A stretch of 64,000 nt of DNA from Pseudanabaena sp. PCC 6802. GTDB lineage: Bacteria > Cyanobacteriota > Cyanobacteriia > Pseudanabaenales > Pseudanabaenaceae. The notes beneath the pieces are model-generated. The model had not been told where the DNA came from. It searched no databases and saw only the letters and a list, made by a program, of their open reading frames with translations. This document shows, piece after piece, positions 44,844-52,225 of the stretch (within the stretch, counting starts at the first letter, position 1; the number at the start of each line of letters is the position of its first letter). The stretch is taken from assembly GCF_000332175.1 (NCBI RefSeq), contig NZ_KB235914.1:2786868-2850867 (forward strand), given 5' to 3'. Both the position numbers and the translations under genes were made by a program.

Positions 44844-44987
44844 TTAGGGGCAATGCCCCCAAACCCCCTTCTCGTTTTCATCTGAAAACCGCTATACCCA
44901 GGACACGTGAGGTTTACCTACTGAAAAACGCTATATTTCATAGATCGTTACAATGCCTTGCTTTGCGCCTAAACATTTTTCTCTCCG

Positions 44988-47453
44988 CTAAACTGATACA
45001 AAAGAGGCAAGAGTTGGAACATTCCCCTGCACCACGGCAACCAGATCGGTGCCGAGATAGAGCGCCGTGCCGGAAGCGATGCCAGATGGTAATGCTCCGC
45101 CAATCGTCAGCGTATCGCCAATACGAGTTTGAATTACATCGCCAGCGCCAAAGTCAGTTATGAGAGCATAGTCGGATGTCCCACCACCAAAGTAATAGGT
45201 TCTGGTGCTATCAGCCAGGATGAAGCGATCGCTACCGCTATTCCCCGTCAGCCTATCTATTTCGCCAGATCCAAAGCCACTAGCAGGATCGACACCCGTC
45301 AGCGTGTCGTTGTCGCCACCTCCCAACAGCGTATCGTTACCCAATCCACCCGTAAGGGAATCGTTACCTAAACCGCCGTCGAGAGAATCGTTGCCGCCTA
45401 GACCGGATAAGGTGTCCAGACCTGCCAGACCAGAAATCGTGTCGTTACCCACACTACCATTGAGAGAATCGTTTACTGCGGTGCCGAGGATGATATCGTC
45501 GTTGACAATCGCTCCCATCGCCGTGTCAGTTCCAGTTTCTATCAGTGCTCCATTCGTCGGGTTAGAGAGCGTAACCGTAAAGTTCTCGTCTAGTTCCACC
45601 ACGGCATCGCCCGCGACATTGATGGTGATATCCTTGCTGGTTTGCGATGCTGTAAAGCTGAGCGTACCCGACGGCAAAATACCACCGCCAAAATCTGTCG
45701 CACTAGCAGGATTCGTACCGCTACCCGTTACCGCCCAGTTTACGTTGTTCGCTCCAGTTGTATCGCCCGTGCGCGTCACTGTGAAGGTAAACGCCTTGTT
45801 GCTAGAATTCCCTTCAGTTTGATTGGCGTTCTTGGGTGCGATCGCAAAGGTAGGAACAGTATCGTCGTTGAGAATCCTACCTGTAGCAGTTGCTCCAGCG
45901 ATCGCCGCTCCACCGGAAGCACTGGTGAGCGTTACGGTGAAATCCTCATCTAGCTCGTTAACGATATCGCCTCGCACCTGGATATTCAGAACCTGGCTGG
46001 TTTGTCCTGCAAAGAAGGAAAGGGTGCCAGTGGGGAAGAAGCCGCCAAAATCTGCAACATCAGCAGGATTGGAGATCCTGCCATTAGCAACAGGGCTAGC
46101 AGCACTTGCTATGCCACCGTTGACGGCATAGTTCACCAGCGTAAAGTCGTTGATATTGGTATTACGGCTGACATTAAAAGTGAAGTTTTTGTAGCCACTA
46201 TGGCCTTCTGCTTGACTAGCATTGACAGGAGTGATGGTGAAGCCTGAGATATCATCATTTTGAATCGTACCTGTGGCGGTAGCTGTAGTAATGGAAGCTC
46301 CGCTAGATGGATTGGAGAGCGTCACAGTGAAATCCTCACTTGATTCCACCACCGCATCGCCGTTGACGCTGACCGTTATCGTTTTACTCGTCTCATTCGC
46401 ATCAAAGCTGACAATGCCGGAAGGAAGCTTGCCGCCAAAGTCTGTAGCATCAAGACCGCCACTACCGCTAACCGCCCAATCCGCCGTTGACGTGCCACTG
46501 GTATCCCCCGATCGCGTCACTGTGAAGGTGAAAGCTTTTGTACCGCTATTGCCTTCGGTTGCATTGGCGCTAGCATCGGCAGCGATCGCTAGAGCTGCAT
46601 CATCGTTTTGAATCGTACCCGTGGCAGTAGCAGTATTAACGATAGCTGAGCCAGAAGGATTGGAGAGAGTTACAGTGAAATTCTCATTGGTTTCCACCAC
46701 GGTGTCACCACTGACATCAACTGTAATCGTTTTACTCGTCTCATTCGCATTAAAGCTGACAGTACCCGACGGCAGCGTACCGCTAAAGTCTGCGGCATCA
46801 AGACCGCCACTGCCGCTGACTGCCCAATCTGCAGTTGTGGCAACACTGGTATCTCCTGACCGATTAACGGTAAACGTGAAAGTGTTTGTACCTGCATTTC
46901 CTTCAGCTTTAGTGGCATCAGTAGCAGCAATGTCTAAGGTTGGTGGTGCAAGTGTTGTAATGGAAAGCGACCAGCCGCCAGCAAAACTGCCAATATCTCC
47001 ACCGGTATCGTCAACAACGTACAGCGACCAGGTGCCATTTGGATCGTTGCCGTTAAAAAGGGATAGGGTACTTCCATAAGGGCCAGTTGGAGCTGGTGCT
47101 GCAAAGGGATCGCTTGCACCTATATTTGTAGGACGAAAGGTTCCAGATGTAAGCTGGCTAGCATCTGGCAAAGAGGAGGCAGCATCATCATCCAGCGTAA
47201 TGTTTAAATTGACAACGTCGAGTGAAGTACCTACATCTGAAAGGATAATCGCTTTTTGCCCTGTGGGACTTACCAGTAAAACATCCACATCATCGGGGAA
47301 AGTATGGTTGAAACCATTTAGAGTGACCGTAACCTTAGAGATCGAACCAGTTAAACCGCTGACATTAATTGGTGCCGGATATAGTGAAGCTGTCCCCGAA
47401 GTTATTCCCGAAGATGGGATTGAGATATTGTTTGTATTGCTAAACGTAGCCAT
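44988..47453 (-). CDS. Secreted Calx-beta / RTX repeat protein with P-domain
   Basis: 821 aa. The N-terminal 150 residues form a proprotein-convertase P-domain-like beta sandwich (LNGFNHTFPDDVDVLLVSP, GTWSLYVVDDTGGD). Four Calx-beta domains follow (about 170-280, 285-395, 398-530, 535-650), each with the pattern ATEGNSG, FTFTVTRSGD, TKTITV and ENFTVTLSNP. RTX nonapeptides (GGNDSLDGG, GLGNDTLLGG) at about 660-715 bind Ca2+, and a C-terminal region matches the type I secretion signal position. It has no Sec signal, so export by type I secretion is expected. It probably acts in the cell surface or biofilm matrix. Confidence 0.9.
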   Translation of the reverse strand: MATFSNTNNISIPSSGITSGTASLYPAPINVSGLTGSISKVTVTLNGFNHTFPDDVDVLLVSPTGQKAIILSDVGTSLDVVNLNITLDDDAASSLPDASQLTSGTFRPTNIGASDPFAAPAPTGPYGSTLSLFNGNDPNGTWSLYVVDDTGGDIGSFAGGWSLSITTLAPPTLDIAATDATKAEGNAGTNTFTFTVNRSGDTSVATTADWAVSGSGGLDAADFSGTLPSGTVSFNANETSKTITVDVSGDTVVETNENFTVTLSNPSGSAIVNTATATGTIQNDDAALAIAADASANATEGNSGTKAFTFTVTRSGDTSGTSTADWAVSGSGGLDATDFGGKLPSGIVSFDANETSKTITVSVNGDAVVESSEDFTVTLSNPSSGASITTATATGTIQNDDISGFTITPVNASQAEGHSGYKNFTFNVSRNTNINDFTLVNYAVNGGIASAASPVANGRISNPADVADFGGFFPTGTLSFFAGQTSQVLNIQVRGDIVNELDEDFTVTLTSASGGAAIAGATATGRILNDDTVPTFAIAPKNANQTEGNSSNKAFTFTVTRTGDTTGANNVNWAVTGSGTNPASATDFGGGILPSGTLSFTASQTSKDITINVAGDAVVELDENFTVTLSNPTNGALIETGTDTAMGAIVNDDIILGTAVNDSLNGSVGNDTISGLAGLDTLSGLGGNDSLDGGLGNDSLTGGLGNDTLLGGGDNDTLTGVDPASGFGSGEIDRLTGNSGSDRFILADSTRTYYFGGGTSDYALITDFGAGDVIQTRIGDTLTIGGALPSGIASGTALYLGTDLVAVVQGNVPTLASFVSV

Positions 47454-47658
47454 GAGAAAATAGATTCCTCCGATTTATGATGTGAGAAAGATTGCTAAGC
47501 GATCGCACGGTTAAACAGAAAAAAAGCGCAAACACCTCCCCCCGAACGGCGATCGTTCGTCAGTTTAAGTAACTGGTTTCAGTTAAGTCTTGCCTAGCCT
47601 TTACTATGTTGACTAAGGTTACCCGCATTTTTGTAAAAGCGATCGGTGTTAAGATTAA

Positions 47659-48177
47659 ATGACAAAGTCTGCCAATGGGACTATGAGCGACCCGACAAAT
47701 CAAGAATTAAAAGATATCATCTTGAGTCTAGACAAAAAATTTGAGACTCAGCTACTGCAACTTGACAACAGGATAATGCAACTCGACAAAAAAGTAGACG
47801 TTCAGTTTGCCGAACTCAAAGGCGAAATTCAGCGCGTCGAAGAAAAAGTTCAGCACGTCGAAGAAAAGTTGTCCGGTGAAATTCAGCGTGTAGATGAAAA
47901 GTTGTCCGGCGAAATCTTGCGCATCGAAGAGAAGCTATCGAGTGAAATTAAGCGTGGCTATGAAAAGCTGTCTGGCGAAATTAAGCTTGTTGATGAGAGA
48001 CTAAATGGCATGGAAAAACGAATAGGGAACGAAGAATTTATTAGCCGCAGTGCGTTTACGGTTCTATTTGCCAGCGCGATGGCAGGACTGACCAAATATC
48101 TATTTTTCTCATCTACACCTGGGTTGTATAGCGTTTTTCAATTGAGAACAGGTTTTATTGACGGGGTGAAGGGGTAG
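47659..48177 (+). CDS. Coiled-coil protein with C-terminal membrane anchor; last residues from a MITE
   Basis: 172 aa. Residues about 20-120 are a long charged coiled coil built of near-identical repeats (GEIQRVEEKVQHVEEKL, SGEIQRVDEKLSGEIL). A hydrophobic segment (SAFTVLFASAMAGLTKYLFF) follows. From codon 157 (YSVFQLRTGFIDGVKG) the sequence is translated from MITE family A copy 7, which starts at 48127 and supplies the stop codon. The family resembles cyanobacterial tail-anchored coiled-coil proteins of unknown function. A second possible start is the ATG at 47683. Confidence 0.7.
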   Translation: MTKSANGTMSDPTNQELKDIILSLDKKFETQLLQLDNRIMQLDKKVDVQFAELKGEIQRVEEKVQHVEEKLSGEIQRVDEKLSGEILRIEEKLSSEIKRGYEKLSGEIKLVDERLNGMEKRIGNEEFISRSAFTVLFASAMAGLTKYLFFSSTPGLYSVFQLRTGFIDGVKG

Positions 48178-48239
48178 AACCCCTTCTTGGGGGCAACGCC
48201 CCCAAACCCCCTTCTCGTTTTCATCTGAAACCCGCTATA
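48127..48239. repeat. MITE family A, copy 7 (113 bp), overlapping a coding region
   Basis: TATAGCGTTTTTCAATTGAG to TCTGAAACCCGCTATA, nearly identical to copy 1 at 5088, including GGGGGCAACGCCCCC. It overlaps the last 51 bases of the coiled-coil gene and lies 45 bp before cobU. Confidence 0.85.
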
Positions 48240-48283
48240 ATTGTGATTTTAGGCTTAGATTGTGCCCGCGAGATATCCTCACA

Positions 48284-48829
48284 ATGTTTACATTAGTTAT
48301 TGGTGCGGCAAAATCCGGCAAAAGCGAGTGGGCAGAAATCCTCGCCAGGCGATCGCAACAAAACGTTATCTACATCGCCACCGCTCGACACGATCCGGGA
48401 GATAAGGAATGGCAGGCAAAAATCGCTCTACACAAGCTCCGCCGCCCCCCAGAGTGGCAAACTTTGGAAGTTCCCTATACTTTAGCTGAGACCATTCAAC
48501 AATTTACTTCCAACCGTGAAGATCGCTATCTTCTGATCGATTCGTTGGGAACCTGGCTGGCAAACTGCCTCGATCGCGACGAGCCAACCTGGCACCAAAC
48601 AGCGAGCGAATTACTAGAAGCAGTCAAATCCTGCCCAGCTAGTATTACAATTGTGGCAGAAGAAGTGGGCTGGGGTGTAGTGCCAGCCTACGAGAGCGGT
48701 CGTCAATTTCGCGATCGCCTTGGCGCTCTCAGTCGCAACCTGGGCGCGATCGCCGATATCGTTTATTTAGTTACGGGCGGTCACGCTCTCAATCTCACTG
48801 CGATCGGCGATCGCCTGCCACCCAATTGA
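48284..48829 (+). CDS. cobU: Adenosylcobinamide kinase / guanylyltransferase
   Basis: 181 aa from the ATG at 48284; a TTG upstream is less likely. This bifunctional enzyme phosphorylates adenosylcobinamide and then transfers GMP, in the nucleotide-loop stage of cobalamin synthesis. Motifs are the P-loop LVIGAAKSGKSEWAE, ATARHDPGD with WQAKIALHKLRRP (the guanylylated His region), LLIDSLGTWLANCL (Walker B-like) and EEVGWGVVPAYESGRQFRD. The C-terminus DIVYLVTGGHALNL is typical. No cobalamin riboswitch is visible in the short leader. Confidence 0.93.
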   Translation: MFTLVIGAAKSGKSEWAEILARRSQQNVIYIATARHDPGDKEWQAKIALHKLRRPPEWQTLEVPYTLAETIQQFTSNREDRYLLIDSLGTWLANCLDRDEPTWHQTASELLEAVKSCPASITIVAEEVGWGVVPAYESGRQFRDRLGALSRNLGAIADIVYLVTGGHALNLTAIGDRLPPN

Positions 48830-48843
48830 ATATCTCATCTCAT

Positions 48844-49338
48844 ATGACGAACGCTCAGAAATCATCAGAGATTTTAGTCCGCCGCGTCCGCACCGAAGAT
48901 GCTGCAGCAGTTTGTCAGATTCATATCGATGCCGTACGCCAGTTGTGCGCTCCAGACTATCTCCCAGAATATATTGAAGCATGGGTAGGGAAACTCACGC
49001 CCGCAATTTACGAACGAGTAATTGCCGACTGGGGCGAGACCATGTTTGTTGCCGAGCAAGCCGGTAGAATTATTGGCTGTTCCGCTCTATCTGGCAATGA
49101 AGTGCGCGCCGTCTACGTAAATCCATTGCACGCACGGCAAGGAGTAGGCACGTTGCTCATGCGTTTTCTAGAGAAAGAAGCAGTAGCACGGTGCATTCCC
49201 AAACTGCGACTTACTGCCTCTTTGAATGCCGAGTTATTCTATCAAAAGCATGGATACAAAGTTGTAGAGCGATCGTGGCATATTTTGCCCTGCGGCACGA
49301 AAATCCCCTGTATTTTCATGGAGAAAAATCTGAGATAA
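48844..49338 (+). CDS. GNAT family N-acetyltransferase
   Basis: 164 aa from the ATG at 48844. The acetyl-CoA-binding segment is EVRAVYVNPLHARQGVGTLLM (motif A, with Q/RxxGxG/A), and the C-terminal RLTASLNAELFYQKHGYKVVE is motif B. The overall order (VRRVRTEDAAAVCQIH at the start) is standard. It closely follows cobU, but a functional link is not evident. The substrate is unknown. Confidence 0.9.
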   Translation: MTNAQKSSEILVRRVRTEDAAAVCQIHIDAVRQLCAPDYLPEYIEAWVGKLTPAIYERVIADWGETMFVAEQAGRIIGCSALSGNEVRAVYVNPLHARQGVGTLLMRFLEKEAVARCIPKLRLTASLNAELFYQKHGYKVVERSWHILPCGTKIPCIFMEKNLR

Positions 49339-49340
49339 TC

Positions 49341-49857
49341 ATGACTTGCATCCGTCCTAAACCTAGTCGCAAAAGTAGCGATGTCGTCAGACATGGTTCA
49401 TCTGGTGAGGGGAAACCACGCTATAAATGTCGTAATCCAGAGTGCGATCGTTGCACCTCGATCCTGAACTACACCTACCGAGGTCATTTAGCTGAGGTCA
49501 AACAACAGATTAGTGACATGACGAATTTTAGCCTACGTCTTAGCGTCCCATGCAGACGAAGCCTTTGTAAAGATCAAAACGTGGTTAGAACCTTTTGGCA
49601 TCAGCCAGTTTTACACAGATGGCTGGGGAGCCTACGAACGCCATCTTGACCCTGCTGAACTTACAGTGGCAAACAAAATACTCAAAAAATTGAGCGCAAA
49701 CATAGCAACGTTTCGTACCCGCATCAAGCGCTTAGTGCGCAAAACTATTTGCTTTTAAATCTATTGTGATGCACGATATTGTGATTGGTCTGTTCATCAA
49801 TCGATTTGAATTTAAGTGTGCTGTCTGAAATGATTGCCACAGATCTAGAACACTACC
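49341..49857 (+). pseudogene. IS1 family transposase remnant, deleted and frameshifted
   Basis: The N-terminal zinc-ribbon part is readable (RPKPSRKSSDVVRHGSSGEG, RYKCRNPECDRCTSILNY, HLAEVKQQISDM). A deletion then joins it out of frame to the catalytic end, read in another frame as LAYVLASHADEAFVKIKTWL, EPFGISQFYTDGWGAYERHL and TFRTRIKRLVRKTICF. The final segment SIVMHDIVIGLFINRFEF lies beyond a further stop. The element end GGTAGTGTTCTAGATCTGTGG (minus strand) closes it at 49857. The remaining spacer 49858-50077 before the next gene is AT-rich and holds nothing recognisable. Confidence 0.78.
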
Positions 49858-50077
49858 CCATCGCTTTTGGCAAAGGACTCGGGTATGAGATCGAGGGGTT
49901 GCTGGCAAAAGGCTGGTCGCTCCGATATTTACTTTTATTGTCCAGGCTGCCACTCTTGGTTAATTCTGAATTTGGAATTGCTTTGATTTGACTCAAATCT
50001 GCTCAATTGGGTAAGGTTATGGGTAAGGTTAATGTGCTAATCGAATCTTGAATATTTAAACCTAAATTTTAAAATTT

Positions 50078-51568
50078 ATGTCTGCAACTACAGGTATGCA
50101 ACCCCCTATTCACTTTGGTACCGATGGCTGGCGTGGTGTGATCGCGGATGAGTTTACGTTTGCGCGGCTGACCGCCATTGCGCCTGTAGCTGCACGAGTG
50201 CTGGCCGATACATTCGGTGCGTCTACATCCAGTAATACTGTAGTCGTTGGTTACGATCGCCGCTTCCTATCGCCAGAATTTGCGAAAAGCGTTGCCGACT
50301 CGCTCTGTGCGGCGGGGTTTGACGTGCAGTTAGCGCAATCTTTTGCTCCTACCCCCGCTTTTAGTTGGGCGGCCTATAACCAGAAGGCATTGGGTGCCTT
50401 AGTCATCACTGCCAGTCACAATCCGCCAGCCTATTCCGGTCTGAAAATTAAAGGTGCGTTCGGTGGCTCGGTGGCTCCTGCCATAACTAAGCAGGTGGAG
50501 TCCATTCTTAATAATGCCAATAGCAATGCACCTGAGGCGCGATCGCCAGGTAAGCTGACTGTATTCGATCCGTGGGCGAGCTACTGCGAGGAATTGCGCT
50601 CTAAGGTCGATCTGGCGGCAATTCGCAAGGCTATTCTCAATGGTGAGTTAGTCGTATTTACTGACGTGATGCACGGTGCAGCGGCAACTGGCCTGGAGCA
50701 GATTCTGGAAATACCATCCGATCGCAGTGGTGCCCCCAGTGGCTTGAAGGAAATTAATGCCAGCGCCGATCCGTTATTTGGCGGTAACTCGCCGGAGCCA
50801 TTACCGCGCTATATCCAGGAATTGCTGAGACAAATGAGGGCTTACCGCGCCGAACATCCCCAGCAGTTACTGGTCGGGTTCGTGTTTGATGGCGATAGCG
50901 ATCGCATAGCGGCTGTGGATGGCGATGGCAATTTCCTGAGCACGCAAAATCTCATTCCCATCCTGCTAGAGCATTTATCGCAGCGACGGGGCTTGCAGGG
51001 CGAGTTTATTAAAACGATTAGCGGCTCGGACTTGATGCCCAGGGTGGCGGCATTGTACGGCCTGCCAGTCTATGAAACTCCGGTGGGATTTAAGTACGTT
51101 GCCGATCGCATGTTGGCGGGTGACAAGGTGCTGCTAGGCGGCGAGGAGTCGGGTGGCATCGGCTACAGTACCCATATACCCGAGCGCGACGCACTGCTGT
51201 CGGCGTTGTATTTACTAGAAGCACTCGCTCTAACCAAGCAAGATCTGAGTCAGCTTTATCGAGATTTGCAGGTCAAAACAGGATTCTTTTCGCATTACGA
51301 TCGTATCGATAAGCATCTATCTAGTTTGGAAGCCAAAAACCGCCTCGTGCAGTATTTGCAAGCTACTCCTTTGCAGGAGATCGATGGGCGTAAGGTCGTG
51401 GATGTCAATGCGATCGACGGCTTTAAGTTCCGCCTGGAGGATGATAGCTGGCTGTTGGTGAGGTTTAGCGGCACCGAACCCGTATTGCGACTTTATTGCG
51501 AAGCGGCGACATCCGAGATCGTGGATCGCACTTTGGCATGGATATCTAATTGGGTGGAACAGTTTTAA
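50078..51568 (+). CDS. Phosphoglucomutase / phosphomannomutase family protein
   Basis: 496 aa, four-domain alpha-D-phosphohexomutase. The start IHFGTDGWRGVIADEF is typical. The phosphoserine is Ser113 in VITASHNPPAYSG, the Mg site is FVFDGDSDRIAA, the sugar-specificity loop is LGGEESGGIGY and the phosphate-binding loop is RFSGTEPVLRLY. It interconverts the 1- and 6-phosphates of glucose or mannose; which one is not decided by sequence. An alternative start is Met7. Its last 38 coding bases are duplicated at the far side of the NACHT island. Confidence 0.93.
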   Translation: MSATTGMQPPIHFGTDGWRGVIADEFTFARLTAIAPVAARVLADTFGASTSSNTVVVGYDRRFLSPEFAKSVADSLCAAGFDVQLAQSFAPTPAFSWAAYNQKALGALVITASHNPPAYSGLKIKGAFGGSVAPAITKQVESILNNANSNAPEARSPGKLTVFDPWASYCEELRSKVDLAAIRKAILNGELVVFTDVMHGAAATGLEQILEIPSDRSGAPSGLKEINASADPLFGGNSPEPLPRYIQELLRQMRAYRAEHPQQLLVGFVFDGDSDRIAAVDGDGNFLSTQNLIPILLEHLSQRRGLQGEFIKTISGSDLMPRVAALYGLPVYETPVGFKYVADRMLAGDKVLLGGEESGGIGYSTHIPERDALLSALYLLEALALTKQDLSQLYRDLQVKTGFFSHYDRIDKHLSSLEAKNRLVQYLQATPLQEIDGRKVVDVNAIDGFKFRLEDDSWLLVRFSGTEPVLRLYCEAATSEIVDRTLAWISNWVEQF

Positions 51569-51570
51569 TC
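51531..51570 (+). repeat. 40-bp direct repeat, left copy
   Basis: The segment begins CTTTGGCATGGATATC and ends GGAACAGTTTTAATC. It is identical over 40 bp to 56573-56612. It spans the 3' end of the phosphohexomutase gene, including its stop TAA (51566-51568). The flanking bases differ on both sides. Confidence 0.95.
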
Positions 51571-51593
51571 CCTCCCCTGATATCGAGATATAT

Positions 51594-51645
51594 TGCCTGG
51601 CGATTGAAATCGCGGCTATACAAACGAAGTCCGCCTGTGCGGACT
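51594..51645 (+). repeat. REP-like double hairpin, copy 1
   Basis: Two hairpins, GGCGATTGAAATCGC and AGTCCGCCTGTGCGGACT, joined by GGCTATACAAACGA. The following GGGATTTAGTAT resembles an IS630-type terminus, so this copy may sit in a truncated MITE of the kind seen at 51685. Confidence 0.75.
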
Positions 51646-51684
51646 GTCAGAAGAGGGGTTAACAGATCGGGATTTAGTATAATA

Positions 51685-51798
51685 CCAAATCCGCATTAAT
51701 TACCCCTCTAATTGCCTGGCGACTGGAAGTCGCTGCTACACAAACAAAGTCTGCCTGCGCAGACTCCAAGAAAAGGGGGGTAGGAAACCAGGATTTGG
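51685..51798. repeat. MITE with IS630-type ends and a REP hairpin core (114 bp)
   Basis: The left end CCAAATCCGCATTAATTACC is identical to the right terminus of the IS630-type element at 7612-7619 and inward. The right end (GTAGGAAACCAGGATTTGG) is its partial inverse. TA flanks both sides (51683-51684, 51799-51800). The interior is a REP hairpin pair at 51713-51765 (GGCGACTGGAAGTCGC, AGTCTGCCTGCGCAGACT). It is probably mobilised in trans by the IS630 transposase. Confidence 0.75.
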
Positions 51799-51864
51799 TA
51801 TAAAACCTATTGAGATAAATTGACCCGCAGTCCGTAGATTTACCTGCGGATTGCGGGCATATCG

Positions 51865-52023
51865 TTACTTGGCTCGTATTAGTTCCCTGATCGTTAGATA
51901 GATGAATAATAGAAGAAGCAAACCATCAGATGTGATGAGTTGGAAATTAGGAGGGATATTGCCCCCAGGAGGAGATGGCAACGATACGGTGTTTGTTACC
52001 TGGATGTAATTGTTTGTCTGCAT
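51865..52023 (-). CDS. Small membrane protein, 52 aa
   Basis: ATG at 52023 preceded by AAGGAG at good spacing. The product starts MQTNNYIQVTNTV, has a Pro/Gly-rich segment (LPSPPGGNIPPNF) and one hydrophobic helix (GLLLLLFIYLTI), and ends RELIRAK. It is divergent from the NACHT gene, about 155 bp away. I do not recognise it. The ribosome binding site and helix make it plausible; it could be a membrane-acting partner, which is speculation. Confidence 0.5.
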   Translation of the reverse strand: MQTNNYIQVTNTVSLPSPPGGNIPPNFQLITSDGLLLLLFIYLTIRELIRAK

Positions 52024-52225
52024 ATTTATGTTGCTCCTTTGCTTGACCAGGTTTAATCTAAGTCAAATCAATCTGAAGTACAGTCCCTGTCCTGTGCATA
52101 GAATGTTGGACTTGTGTGTAACTTTGTTGGACTTGTGTTGATGCGGTTAAAATAGACGTAACTTTTAGGGTTGGTTTATGGCAACAGGCAGGTCGCTCTC
52201 GGCAACAACAAGCGGTATTGAAAAA

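Larger units (their letters stand above)
43924..44896. repeat. MITE family A, copy 6, interrupted by an IS5-type element
   Basis: The left part 43924-43968 (TATAGCGCTTTTCAATTGAG and onward) and the right part 44847-44896 (GGGGCAATGCCCCC to TGAAAACCGCTATA) form one family A unit once the IS and one TTA are removed. A further short piece (TGAAAAACGCTATA) lies just beyond at 44921-44934. Confidence 0.8.

Noticed and set aside
45205-46611. Long open frames on the plus strand opposite the Calx-beta/RTX gene
   Set aside because: They are antisense shadows of the repetitive Calx-beta coding region; their Val/Pro/Ser-rich composition follows from the repeats.
48240-48283. Cobalamin riboswitch before cobU
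   Set aside because: Only 44 bases separate the MITE from the start codon, and no B12-box-like sequence is visible.
49732-49953. 73-codon minus-strand frame downstream of the GNAT gene
   Set aside because: It runs antisense through the IS1 3' remnant; its apparent similarity to the frame at 58097 comes from the shared IS1 end.
51594-51765. Possible short CRISPR array near the left end of the island
   Set aside because: The repeated units are double hairpins with MITE ends, not regularly spaced repeats with unique spacers, and no cas genes are present.
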